From NCBI GenBank assembly GCA_030267565.1, contig BRXU01000021.1, positions 731,501-795,500 of the forward strand: 64,000 bases of DNA. Reading direction: 5' to 3'. Every line of letters starts with the position of its first letter. Position 1 is the first letter of the stretch. The DNA comes from Pleodorina starrii (Eukaryota; Chlorophyta; Chlorophyceae; Chlamydomonadales; Volvocaceae). The translations under genes and the position numbers were made by a program. Below, piece after piece: positions 55,029 to 63,701 of this stretch. The notes under the pieces are model-generated. The model saw nothing but the letters and a program-made list of their open reading frames with translations, did not search any database and was not told the origin of the DNA.

Positions 55029-55287
55029 AAACGAAACGAAACAAAAGGCCTGTCCGTGTCCCCCCTTCACGGTCTGCTCGTTCCAGCCTGTCCCAGATAT
55101 CCCGGGCTGCTTAACCATTTCCCCTGTCGGTCGTACCCTTCTGGGCCCCCGCCTCGTGCCCTTCTGTCGGGCCCGCAGGCGCCCGGCGTACCCATGGGCC
55201 CCAGCTATAGCCCCCTGGGGTGGTCGCTGCCTCTCGGCTCTCCTCCCGGCTACGTAAGTGCGGCTCGCCCCGCCATGACTCGGCCGG
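55029..55287 (-). other. Unrecognised 5' segment of the chimeric insertion
   Basis: About 260 bp, mixed composition, with CGTTTCGTTT-like repeats at its LINE-side edge (55029-55050 on the plus strand as AACGAAACG). It has no second copy in this window. It could be part of a cellular RNA or the true 5'UTR of a LINE subfamily. Confidence 0.5.
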
Positions 55288-56154
55288 GTGATAGCGGCGG
55301 CCGCACCCGGGTCACTGAGTGGAACCGGGAGGGGCTGACCCGGGACTGAGAGGTGGGTGACTGGCTCCCGGGTGCGCACCTCACGTCCGAGCTGGTGGAA
55401 CCAGCCGGTACCCTTGTCGCCATGCTGCGTGTACGCGGCATCCAGCGCTGCTGTGCGGCGGATGGCTGCCTGTTTGACTGCCGTGGTGAGCTGGCTGCAG
55501 GCCTGTGCTGCCAGGGCGCCGGCGTCGGGCCCGGGCACAGCATGCTGCATGGCTGCCAGGGCTGCACACGCAGCGTGTTTGGCCGCCCTCAGGCTGGCGG
55601 CCTGGTCCTTCAGGTGCTGTCTGTGGAGGTGATCGGCTGCACTGCGCAGGCGACCTTTCAGACATTCCCACACCTCGCGCGGGTCAGCAGCGGGGTCTTG
55701 CTGCTGGACGGCCTGGATGGCCAGCTCCACTGCCGACTGCAGGCGGGGCAGCAGGCCGGGGTGGTACAGCAGGTACGTGGGGAACGCCCAGCTGTTGCGG
55801 CCGAGGGTGGGGAGCCCTGGCAGCGCCAGCTCCAAGAGCACCCCATGATGATCCCCCGGGGCGCCTGGCACCACCCGAACAGCTGTCACGTACTGCTGCA
55901 GAGGTTGGCTAATGAGCCAGCGGTCCAGGCGTGCCACCGGCGGTCTGGTGGGTGATGCCGGGTGAGTGAAGCCCCCCCCACGCCGGAAGACAGCCAGGGG
56001 TCGACCAGATTGGCCCCGGTGACCAGGGCCTGCAGGGCAGGCCTCCCGCCGGCCCGATGGGCAGACGGGCAACACCTCCCTCCCAAGACACCCCACACCG
56101 CAGGAACCGCACTCCCGCGGCCCCCCGGCTCCCAAGAACCCACACGGGCGCGGG
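55288..56154 (-). pseudogene. LINE ORF2 fragment and 3'UTR edge, right arm outer end
   Basis: 55288-56070 is ORF2 in reverse (DPWLSSG to LSDPGAAAA), equal to 45022-45766 of the left arm. 56071-56154 is subtype B 3'UTR. Homology with the left arm ends at about 56154. Confidence 0.82.
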
Positions 56155-57112
56155 TGAGGGCTGGCGGGGGAGGGACCAGCCGGCGCCCGTGTTGCTGTGT
56201 CCAGCTAGCTTTTGGGCCCGAACCCGGCCCACGGTGCGTTTTGGGAGGTTCCAGGAGTGCAGGTGGTGTTTTCTTTTCTGCGAGGGACGTTACAAGGACG
56301 TTTTTTTCCCTGGAGCAGTTGGAACCTTCAACCGAAACCCAACTGACAACATCTCAGTGTGGGGTAGGGTGCGATCTGCGGGTTCTTTGGGGTGGGGGTC
56401 TGGCGGGGGAGTCGTCGGTCGGTGAGCTCGTGCCCCAGTAGGTAGTTAAAAAGGAAAGTCTCGAAATGCTTGAGACCTTTTGCAGCGAGGATGCACGCAG
56501 CCAGCAGGAGCGATTGTGCGTGCACGGTGTCACTCAGCACTCTGGCTGCCTGATGTAGCGCTGGGCTTAGCGCGTAATCATGATGCGTTTAAGCATCTTG
56601 AGCCGAATAAGGAATTCGCGCCAAAACGGTAGTTGGTGGTTACGCCAACTAAGGACGGTGATTGGTAGCCTTGCTAAGGCGCAACAATACAAGTCCTATC
56701 CGCGAAATAAGCCGAAGAATATTGATTGATGGAGTTTCAGACTAGACCAAGTCGCCAGTTAGGTAATGGGAGTTACCGCTGCGCACCACGGAATGGTGGG
56801 TGCGCCTGGCGTGCGCGATTGAATGATAACGGACGTACGAGCGTTCGTAGAAGTCGCGTCAGCCCTCTAAGCAATAGGATTTAATCCTTGAGGGGAGTCT
56901 GGTCTGGGAGAAGAGCTTTAGCTGACTCCTACACCGTGAAACCAGTACTTGGCGGAGCGAAACCGCCCTGAGGCTTATTTCGGTTCAGTCAAGATCTACT
57001 TCACTGCTGCCTCCTGCTGAACCAAAGGTGAGTCGCCACCAGAGTTCCCCGGAACTCCTGCTTCGAAGTGTATTTGCACGACATTGTGGGCGCAATAATG
57101 TCCAGGACATAC
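56155..57112. other. Intergenic flank with a 22 bp LINE micro-fragment
   Basis: Composition changes here from the GC-rich cluster to a more balanced sequence. The only recognisable item is the last ~22 bp of the LINE in reverse (CTGCGAGGGACGTTACAAGG, 56278-56299) between short T runs, comparable to the tiny tail at 53168. 56440-57000 shows several short complementary segments but no RNA family I can name. No gene is supported. Confidence 0.6.
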
Positions 57113-57127
57113 ATATGGAGTTTCGGG

Positions 57128-57506
57128 GTCAGCGCAGCTCAATTGGTAGAACACTCGCTTGGCACTTTGATAATCAAATGTTCGAGCCCATACTTGGATT
57201 GGTCGGATTGGATAAGGGGTAAATGTGGGTTGGAGTCCCACCGCTGGCCCCTGGCAGTGGCCAGGGTGTATAACGGTGAGTCCGGCCCGCTAAACTCTGG
57301 ATCGTGCACGGACGCTCGAGAAAACTTCCCTGATCAATCAGTCCGCCCGTCAGGTCTGATTCCCCCTGGTGATCGCACCAAACGGAGAAGAAATTATTCC
57401 TCAGGCCCGGTCCCCTTAACACACGCGGGAGTCTGTCTCCGCGTAAAATTAATTAATATTTAATTAATTAATTAATTAATTAATTAATTAATTAATTAAT
57501 TAATTA
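57128..57506 (+). mobile_element. SINE-A copy 2: tRNA-derived, TTAA-repeat tail
   Basis: Plus strand. The head GTCAGCGCAGCTCAATTGG and a body homologous to the copy at 43182 end GCGTAAAATTAATTAA with (TTAA)n to 57506. The B-box is damaged here (GGTTGGAGTCC), so it is older or less active. A 15 bp TSD with one mismatch flanks it: ATATGGAGTTTCGGG at 57113-57127, ATATGGGGTTTCGGG at 57507-57521. Both copies start at the same base, which defines the 5' end of the family. Confidence 0.9.
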
Positions 57507-57556
57507 ATATGGGGTTTCGGGTACCCCGACTAATTACAGAGGAGCTGGATAACAGC

Positions 57557-58824
57557 GAGCTATGGCCACATCCCCGTGCACGAATTTCTTATGGATAGTC
57601 CTCCTCGAGAGCTTGCAGGTAGTGGTACAGCCCGAGCGCGTGCCTTAGGCGCTTGCGCAGTGTCGTCCGTGCCACACTGGGGTTATAGTGGCCGTTGACC
57701 TCCCAGTTGTGGACCATGGCGGCACAGACGCGGTCAGCACTGACGTGGCGAGTATCGAATGCCAGCAGGTCGAACTGCTGGAGAAGGGATCTGTGCCACC
57801 ACACTACCATGTTGCCGGCCCGTCTGAGGGTAATGTCCCATCCCGGCGCGGAGTCGTGGAAGCAGTCTACGGCCAACGGCCGAATGCTGTACTGGGCCCG
57901 GCAGGTAGAGCAGAAGAAGACGGGCACTTCTATGTCAACAGGCTGGTCCCACGTTACGACGGTCACCGGGCAGGGGGGGGCCCTTTGGCCCTGGTTGCCA
58001 CACGAAGGACAGGGCAGACTGGTACACGATGGGCCTGCCGGCGCCATGGGTGCGTGCCCCTGCCCGGTCAGGTTAGCCCAGGAGGTTTCGACGATCGCCG
58101 CCAAGGAAGCGCGCGCATCCTGGAGAAGCTTGCGACGAACGTTGATAGCATTCTCTAGGCTACGGAGGTACGCCTCGGCCGCAGGTGGAGCGAGATCCTC
58201 GCCGTCAGAGTCGGAGTCGGAAGCGGACTCTTCGCTGCCCGAATGTCCCTCATTATTGGTAGCATCTGGCCTATCCTCCTACCTGCCTGGCAAATTCGTA
58301 AGTTGGATCGACGCCTACGTGAGCAAAGCGCCCACCCGCATCACGAGCGGGCGCCTTACGAGCGGGCCCTAGACGGCTATTTGGCCCTTGGGGCTTCAAT
58401 AGATTGGCTGCTGCTGCTGCTGCTGCGGTGGTTTTTTGCTTCTTAGGGGCTTTCGGAAGGAACGGGTTTGTAGCTGTGTAACTCATTCATGTGCTACGGA
58501 GTGCCTACGTGAAGGTCTTTATACTTAAGGGTTAACGGTAAGTAAGATAAAGGCGTTGCGTCCGCTAGGAGTGGATTAGTTGAGGGTTGAGGCGGGGAGT
58601 ACTGGTTGTACAGTCTGTTGCAGTTCGCGCCGGCGCAGCGTTCCCGACAACCATTATGAAGTATTTGGCGCTGGAAAAGGCGGCTAACGGTCTCCTTTCT
58701 ACCGCCGTTAATTATCTTTCATTTTGTTGGGTAGTTTATTAGGTCCCCGTGCACGTGTAGATACCGCGCATTTGGAGGTCCCCGTCCCATAAGAAATTCG
58801 TGCACGGGGATGCGGCCATAGCTC
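57557..58824 (-). mobile_element. KDZ-type DNA transposon, internally deleted, 8 bp TSD
   Basis: 1268 bp bounded by 38 bp terminal inverted repeats (57557-57594 and 58787-58824) that begin GAGCTATGGCC and differ at one base. ATAACAGC is duplicated at 57549-57556 and 58825-58832. Inside is a minus-strand frame related to the N-terminal part of Kyakuja-Dileera-Zisupton transposases; 8 bp duplications fit that superfamily as I recall it. A second TCCCCGTGCACG lies subterminally near 58744. It lacks the catalytic domain, so it is non-autonomous. Confidence 0.82.
57589..58486 (-). pseudogene. KDZ transposase, N-terminal part, truncated
   Basis: Minus strand, probable ATG at 58486-58484. The first 71 codons (Lys-rich, an Ala7 run from a GCA repeat at 58409-58428, ending EFARQVGG) stop at 58271. 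The reading continues in another frame from about 58290 through an acidic Ser/Asp stretch to a cysteine cluster (CPSCGNQG, then VPVFFCSTCRAQY) and helices ending LEEDYP at 57589, with the stop inside the terminal repeat. The change of frame is either a frameshift or a short intron (CAGGTAGGA at the break). Full KDZ transposases are several times longer; the catalytic part is gone. The family call rests on the cysteine-cluster pattern. Confidence 0.6.
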
Positions 58825-58832
58825 ATAACAGC

Positions 58833-59239
58833 TACAAAGAATGGGCATTATAAAAATTAAATCGCTCTGGAGGTATTCGGTCACTTTTACCCGGAAATTA
58901 TAATTATAATTTGAAAATTATATACATTCTAAATTAAGATATTAATGCATCTTAGGGGGTCGTACGCTTCTTTCACCACAAACCCGTTCACGGTCCGGGT
59001 GGACGAGGTCACGAAAGAGCCGTTCCTAGACCGCGACCTGCTCCGTCGCTTCGGCCAGTAGTATGCCCCTTGTTCCCAAGGGCAGCAGCGTTCTAGTGTG
59101 GCGACGAGGTGGGAGGGGTGAGAAGGAAGGGGTGGTAGCAGTGCCATGGCAGGTGGGCGCGACCGCCCGGTCCGTCGCAGCCCAAGTCGCATTCCGGCAT
59201 GTCGGTCAAATTGCAAATCTGACTTCACCAATCGATTCC
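58833..59239. other. AT-rich intergenic sequence
   Basis: 58850-58950 is AT-rich (ATTATAATTATAATTTG). I see no gene or repeat here. Minus-strand frames continue from the relic to the right but carry no recognisable motif. Confidence 0.5.
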
Positions 59240-59808
59240 TCATGTGTGAAAACGGTACCCTACGCGTTTCTGCTGCAAAAGTCCGACCTTTGCCAGCCGC
59301 CGTTCCCTGGCCCATGGGTCTCCAGGGTAGGCCTGAGGTACCGTCGCAGCCCAAGTCACCAGTGACGGCAAGCACGGGTACGGAACCTCGACGCTGGCGT
59401 CGAATGACACGAAGCGGACTTTCGCCCCGGTTGCTGCCTCAGTGGAGGCCGATGGGGGTGACAGCTCGTGCTCTGCCCAGTCCGCCGAAAGGCACTGAGG
59501 ACACTGCTTTGGTAGCCGTTCTTGTACTCGTTGGTTGAACTCGGCTTCCAGGTTGGCTTTGAGCGAGGCGGGATGCTGAGCTCGCGGCACCTTGGCCGTG
59601 ATAGGCGTACCCGTGCAGACCGAAGTTGAAGTACGACCGTGACCAGTTGGCGTGCTGCCGGCTGTTCGCCTCCGCGACGGGGCCCCTGCTCAAGCATTTC
59701 TTCACGCGTCTTCCGTTTGCAAGGATTCTTTGGAACACGAGTTGTTTGTTTTTGGTCATCGTCTTCTATATCCGCGAAAAGAGGCTTACGATGCTTTTGC
59801 CTGGACAT
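59240..59808 (-). pseudogene. Decayed KDZ-like N-terminal relic
   Basis: Three overlapping minus-strand frames look like pieces of one gene. A start-like piece (59808: MSRQKHRKP, basic KRKTREEML) is followed, after at least one frame change, by a piece with FNQRVQERLPKQCPQC and VRFVSFDASVEVPYPC. This Cys-x2-Cys, then beta-rich, then Cys pattern parallels the neighbouring KDZ protein (CPSCG ... VTVVTWDQPVDIEVPVFFC). A spliced host gene is the alternative. No terminal repeats were found. Confidence 0.35.
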
Positions 59809-59939
59809 CCTACCACTTCGAGACCATCACAGCGTTCTTTGCGGCATGCTGTCAAAGTGTTAAAGAGTTTAAGAAAGGTGATACTGTATTGGTGGCTCGT
59901 CGGGTGAAGAGTCTCTCGTAACACCACAGACCACGCGTA

Positions 59940-60360
59940 CACTCTGGGAAATGGGGGGGGTCAATTCTTCGTTAAATGATTCGTAAAATGGCTTCGTAAC
60001 ACATTCGTTAAGGTCCGGACCTTTACGAAGAACTTACGAAGGCATTAACGAAGGACTTAACGAACCCACATACGAACCTGAAACGAAGGATTGGCACGGC
60101 TGTTTTTTCGCAATGCTACAATGTATTTATATATAAAAACACATTTGAAAACCAAATTTTAAAGTGCGAGATTGCTGGTGAATGCCTTGCTCGAGGTGAC
60201 GAACTTCGTAAAACCGACATAACGAACTTCGTATGGTTGTACCGAGTACAGCATACATATAATGAATTTCGTTGAAGCCTGCAAACCTGCAGGTTACGCA
60301 CTACGTTATTGATATAATCAGCTGAGCTGAAGAAAACGCACTTCGTACTGTAAGTGGTAG
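59940..60360. repeat. ACGAA/TTCGT-rich region
   Basis: Dense scattered copies of ACGAA and its complement TTCGT (for example TTACGAAGAACTTACGAAGG near 60021), without a strict period. It reads as the degenerate part of the tandem array that follows. Confidence 0.6.
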
Positions 60361-60640
60361 ACGAAGCTCGTCTGCATAAGTCGCGATGAGTCGTCTTGTT
60401 TACGAAGCTCGTAAGCTGTCCTGGTAACGAGCTTCGTCAAGCAAATGGGGCACATTTACGTATAGGAACGCAGTGCGTTCAACGTACTGGTAACGAAGCT
60501 CGTATGCATCAGTCACGATAAGACGTCCTGTTTACGAAGCTCGTAAGCTGTCCTGGCAACGAGCTTCGTTAAGCAAACGGGGCACATTTACGCATAAGAA
60601 CGCAGTGCGTTCAATGTACCGATAACGAAGCTCGTATTCG
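60360..60640. repeat. 132 bp tandem repeat with ACGAAGCTCGT motifs
   Basis: TACGAAGCTCGTAAGCTGTC occurs at 60401 and 60533 within a 132 bp unit; about 2.1 copies. Each unit holds the near-palindromes ACGAAGCTCGT and ACGAGCTTCGT facing each other across about 20 bp. Confidence 0.8.
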
Positions 60641-60839
60641 TGACGTGACGACAACGAGCTTTCTTGCAAGGTCCAGCTTACGAATCTCGTTTACATGTTA
60701 CAATGAGGCCGCGGCGAATGCCACATTGCCGGCCACCACACGCCAGCAACACTTCCCTTTGCTCCTAACGGATGCATGCTAACCAAGCCACTGCTGCGGT
60801 AGTAAGAACCACCCTTATGCAAGCTTGCGACACATCGAC

Positions 60840-61560
60840 CTGAAACAGCAACAGCAGGCCAGGCCGCCCGCTAGCTCCGAGCTGCTCGCCACCCAGGCCG
60901 CCTGAGTGTGTATCCCAGCCTCAACGCACGTGCACCCTGCGATGAAGGAAGCAACAGCTAGCCGTACTCACTTGCTATTCGAGCGAGCCGCTGACACCTG
61001 CCCAGTCCTCTCCCGGCCGCTAGCGCTACGACTTGCCAGCCACAACATACCATGTTCGGGGAATCCACGCCAGGCCGCTAGCTCCGAGCTGCTCGCCACC
61101 CAGGCCGCCTGAGTGTGTGGCCCAGCTGCAACGTGCACCCTGCGAGTTGCAAGCATCATTAGGATAAAAGAAGCGACAGCCGTACCCACTTGGGATAGCT
61201 ATTCGAGCGGGCCGCTGACACTTACCCAGTTCCGTACTCTCCCGGCCGCTAGCTCTTCGACGCTCCAGCCACAACACACCATGGTCAGGGAATCCACGCC
61301 AGGCCGCTAGCTCCAAGCTGTTCGCCACCCAGGCCGCTTGAGCGTGTGTCCCAGCCTCAACGTGCACCCTGCGAGTTGGAATCATCATTAGGATAAACGA
61401 AGCGACAGCCGTACGTACTCACTTGGGAGAGCTATTCGTTCGAGCGGGCCGCTGACACCTGCCCAGTCCTCTCCCGACCGCTAGCTCCGAGCTGCTCGCT
61501 GCCCAGGCCGCCTGAGTGTGTGCCCCAGCCCCGATGTGCAGCCTGCGGGTTGCACTCAGC
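60840..61560. repeat. ~175-230 bp tandem repeat, about 4 copies
   Basis: CGCTAGCTCCGAGCTGCTCG or a close variant recurs at about 60869, 61076, 61304 and 61480, each followed by CCAGGCCGCCTGAGTGTGT or similar. The unequal spacing shows internal deletions. No coding sense. Confidence 0.75.
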
Positions 61561-62370
61561 AATAGGATAAGGTTAAGCCATTCTCCTCTTTTGGTAAGAA
61601 CAGATGACCTGGAGTTGAACACAAAACATAACAAAATTTTCGAGCACACGCTTTAAGTCGTATGCATCACCAAATCCTATAAGCGAACTTTTGTAAGTAG
61701 TTCCTCGTTGCGGTCCGTGCTCGCTCGTTGGGCAAGCGTCCGCCGGTGCCAAAGCATGCGCGCGCTCCTCGGCGAGCATTGCCTGGGCCCGCCGAGCGAC
61801 AAGGCAAACACGTCCTGCCTTATCTTCAGCAACACCTTACATCATTGCCAGCGTTGTACCGAACTCGGTGAGGGCGTCCGGGCAGCCAAGGCCGAATGCT
61901 GACCGGTTGTTGCCGCGGTCAGAACTTCGCACATGCGCATAGTATCTAGAAATGCAGTATTAGTATTATCTATTAAGTTATTTATCTATGAGTTCAGGCA
62001 TGGGTTGCATTAAGCCAGCAGCCCAAACTTTCGTGACAATTTTCGGATACTAAAATTTCTTATTAACAGTAGTCGAGTATACTCAATAGCTCATTTCGCG
62101 GCCGTGACCTGTGCTATTCGAGTTATTTGTTCGTGATGCAGTCCAGCTGCGACTTCTAAACCACTGTCGTACATTGCCCCAGGATTGGGGCAAAGTACGG
62201 CACGCCGTCTACAACCTTCACCCTCCACCCCGACGAAGTAAACCTGGATTCTATACATCCACACTTGAGTATACCATGTTTTCTGACAAGCAAGCTTGAC
62301 GTTTACTTTTTGCGAATAATGTTCTTTGGTGTCAGGATTTCAGTGTCGCCTTGATTTTGCCCAACTCTTA
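61561..62370. other. Intergenic sequence, no feature seen
   Basis: Mixed composition without long open frames, recognisable repeats or mobile-element ends. Confidence 0.5.
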
Positions 62371-62490
62371 GGTATAGTTCACATTTGAGGCAAAAAATGG
62401 TGATGCCGTAATTCTATGTGGCAGAAAGGATTTCAGGAACGTTGTCCTTTTTTGCCTCGGACCGTTTCTGCCTCAAATGTGAACTATACC
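62371..62490. mobile_element. 120 bp MITE, TSD TTA
   Basis: Terminal inverted repeats of about 22 bp: GGTATAGTTCACATTTGAGG at 62371-62390 and its exact complement at 62471-62490, both continuing into GCA. TTA is present at 62368-62370 and 62491-62493. A 3 bp TWA-type duplication and small size fit a PIF/Harbinger-derived MITE. It has no coding capacity. Confidence 0.75.
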
Positions 62491-62493
62491 TTA

Positions 62494-62936
62494 TGCAAGC
62501 TCTAAATATGACAAAACCAGAATCGCATAGTCATGAAATGTGATTTGGTGGTTATATGAAGTATCCATGGCCTCCGTCGGTATCTCTACAGTCTGGCGCT
62601 ATGACTGCGCTAGAGCCCGAGATTTGCGCTCTGTCAACACGTGCCACCACCTTAAAACGCGCCACGCATGAGGTGGTTTTGGGCTCGTTTGCTTTGGTGT
62701 CGAAAATTTCAAAGTGCCGTCCTGGTTCATTGCTTCACTACCGCCTGCTATGTGGATACGCACCAGCAAAGGGCAATGGTACATCCATATACGATATTAG
62801 ATTCAGGGACAGTGCAGGCTCCCTTTGGTGGTTTGGGCTTTTCGCCAGATGGCGCGGCTTGCTGTTCTTGCTCGCGCGGCCTGCTTTTTGGGCGCTGTGA
62901 CTTCCCGGGACGTCCCCCACAGAAAAAAGGGGCTGA
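62494..62936. other. Intergenic sequence, no feature supported
   Basis: A plus-strand frame of 114 codons (62556-62900) matches nothing I recognise, has no supporting context, and competes with other frames of similar length. I do not call it a gene. Confidence 0.4.
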
Positions 62937-63175
62937 ATGGGCCGTCAAGTAGCGCGGGGACTGGGCCGTTGATTGGGGTGGTGCAGGGGCGGGGCCATCA
63001 GGTGGTGCGGGGGCTGGGCTGTCATCGTGTAACGCAGGCGCAGGGCCGTCAGGTGACGGGGGTGGGGCCGTCATGTAAAGCAGGGGCGGGGCTGCCGGGT
63101 GGCGCGGGGGCGGAGCATGGGCAGGGCATGGGCCGTCGGGTGGTGTGGGGGCGGGTGGCGTGGGTGTGGGGCATT
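62937..63175. repeat. G-rich minisatellite, ~25-35 bp degenerate units
   Basis: About eight irregular units built on GGGCCGTCAGGTGGTGCGGG-like sequence. Confidence 0.7.
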
Positions 63176-63283
63176 TATGGTTGCCTGCCTGGATGAGCCA
63201 TTTTAGTCGCTAGGGAGCATCTGGGAGGCGCGAACTGCACTCATCTCGTGTGCTTCGGTGAATGCCTCGTTTATAGTCGAGAC

Positions 63284-63505
63284 CATGTTGAAACAGCCCG
63301 TGTCACCCCGTGTCAAACACGAGCCGTGTTGAAACAGCCCGTGTCGCCCCGTGTCAAACACGAGCCGTGTTGAAACAGCCCGTGTCGCCCCGTGTCAAAC
63401 ACGAGCCGTGTTGAAACAGCCCGTGTCGCCCCGTGTCAAACACGAGCCGTGTTGAAACAGCCCGTGTCGCCCCGTGTCAAACACGAGCCGTGTTGAAACG
63501 GTGTC
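63284..63505. repeat. 41 bp tandem repeat, about 5.3 copies
   Basis: Unit GTGTTGAAACAGCCCGTGTC then GCCCCGTGTCAAACACGAGCC, almost identical between copies. Both halves contain CCGTGTC, and GTGTCAAACACG is a partial inverse of GTGTTGAAAC. There are no unique spacers, so it is not a CRISPR array. Confidence 0.9.
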
Positions 63506-63567
63506 AAATTTACCCTCGTTTATTACACGGGGTTGCCATTTATACACGGCCCTCAAGATTACAGACG

Positions 63568-63628
63568 AGCCGCCTGGAGTTCTTCCAAAGTCTGCAGCCA
63601 TACCTCGAGACAAACCGCCTCCACCCAA
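63568..63628 (+). mobile_element. 61 bp LINE ORF2 endonuclease fragment
   Basis: AGTTCTTCCAAAG, CTGCAGCCATACCTCGAGAC and ACCGCC match 27970-28024 of the LINE with a few changes (encoding EFFQSLQPYLET). There is no tail or TSD, so it probably arrived by recombination or repair. Confidence 0.8.
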
Positions 63629-63701
63629 CGGGCATCGACTGGGCTCTTAGCAGCCCCATTCCCAGCGTCTGGAGCTCACACCTGCTCCTCCCGACCAGCC
63701 G

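Larger units (their letters stand above)
53158..55287 (-). mobile_element. Chimeric LINE insertion with foreign 5' part, TSD GTGAT
   Basis: Poly(T) 53158-53167, LINE 3' end, SINE-B inserted at 53191, the whole LINE 3'UTR to 55028, then ~260 bp unrelated to the LINE (55029-55287). GTGAT is duplicated at 53153-53157 and 55288-55292, so LINE and foreign parts arrived as one cDNA. The host is ORF2 of the right arm; the left arm at about 45766 is empty. Template switching during reverse transcription, or a fused transcript, would produce this. Confidence 0.85.
44550..56154. repeat. Large inverted duplication of LINE DNA with ~1 kb spacer
   Basis: Left arm 44550-49264, right arm 50239-56154, spacer 49265-50238. 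Both arms contain the same ORF2 fragment, the same 14 nt filler TTAGGGTTTGGGGG at one LINE junction, and the same 3'UTR ending CGCAGAC before the tail. Size differences come from later insertions: the left arm alone has the LINE tail at 44676, SINEs at 46062 and 47696 and poly(T) at 48432; the right arm alone has the 2.1 kb insertion at 53158. Equivalent sites in the other arm are empty. A few base differences exist (for example CAT versus CGT after GACCGGGTT). Confidence 0.85.

Noticed and set aside
56451..57000. RNase P RNA, suggested by GGAAAGTC near 56452 and GGCTTATTTCGGT near 56972
   Set aside because: The other conserved regions (such as the ACAGNAA element) are absent and the spacing is wrong; the similarity is probably chance.
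62556..62900. 114-codon plus-strand frame as a gene
   Set aside because: No recognisable domain, no promoter or tail signal, overlapping alternative frames of similar length.
63284..63505. CRISPR array
   Set aside because: The 41 bp units are contiguous without unique spacers, no cas genes are present, and the DNA is eukaryotic.
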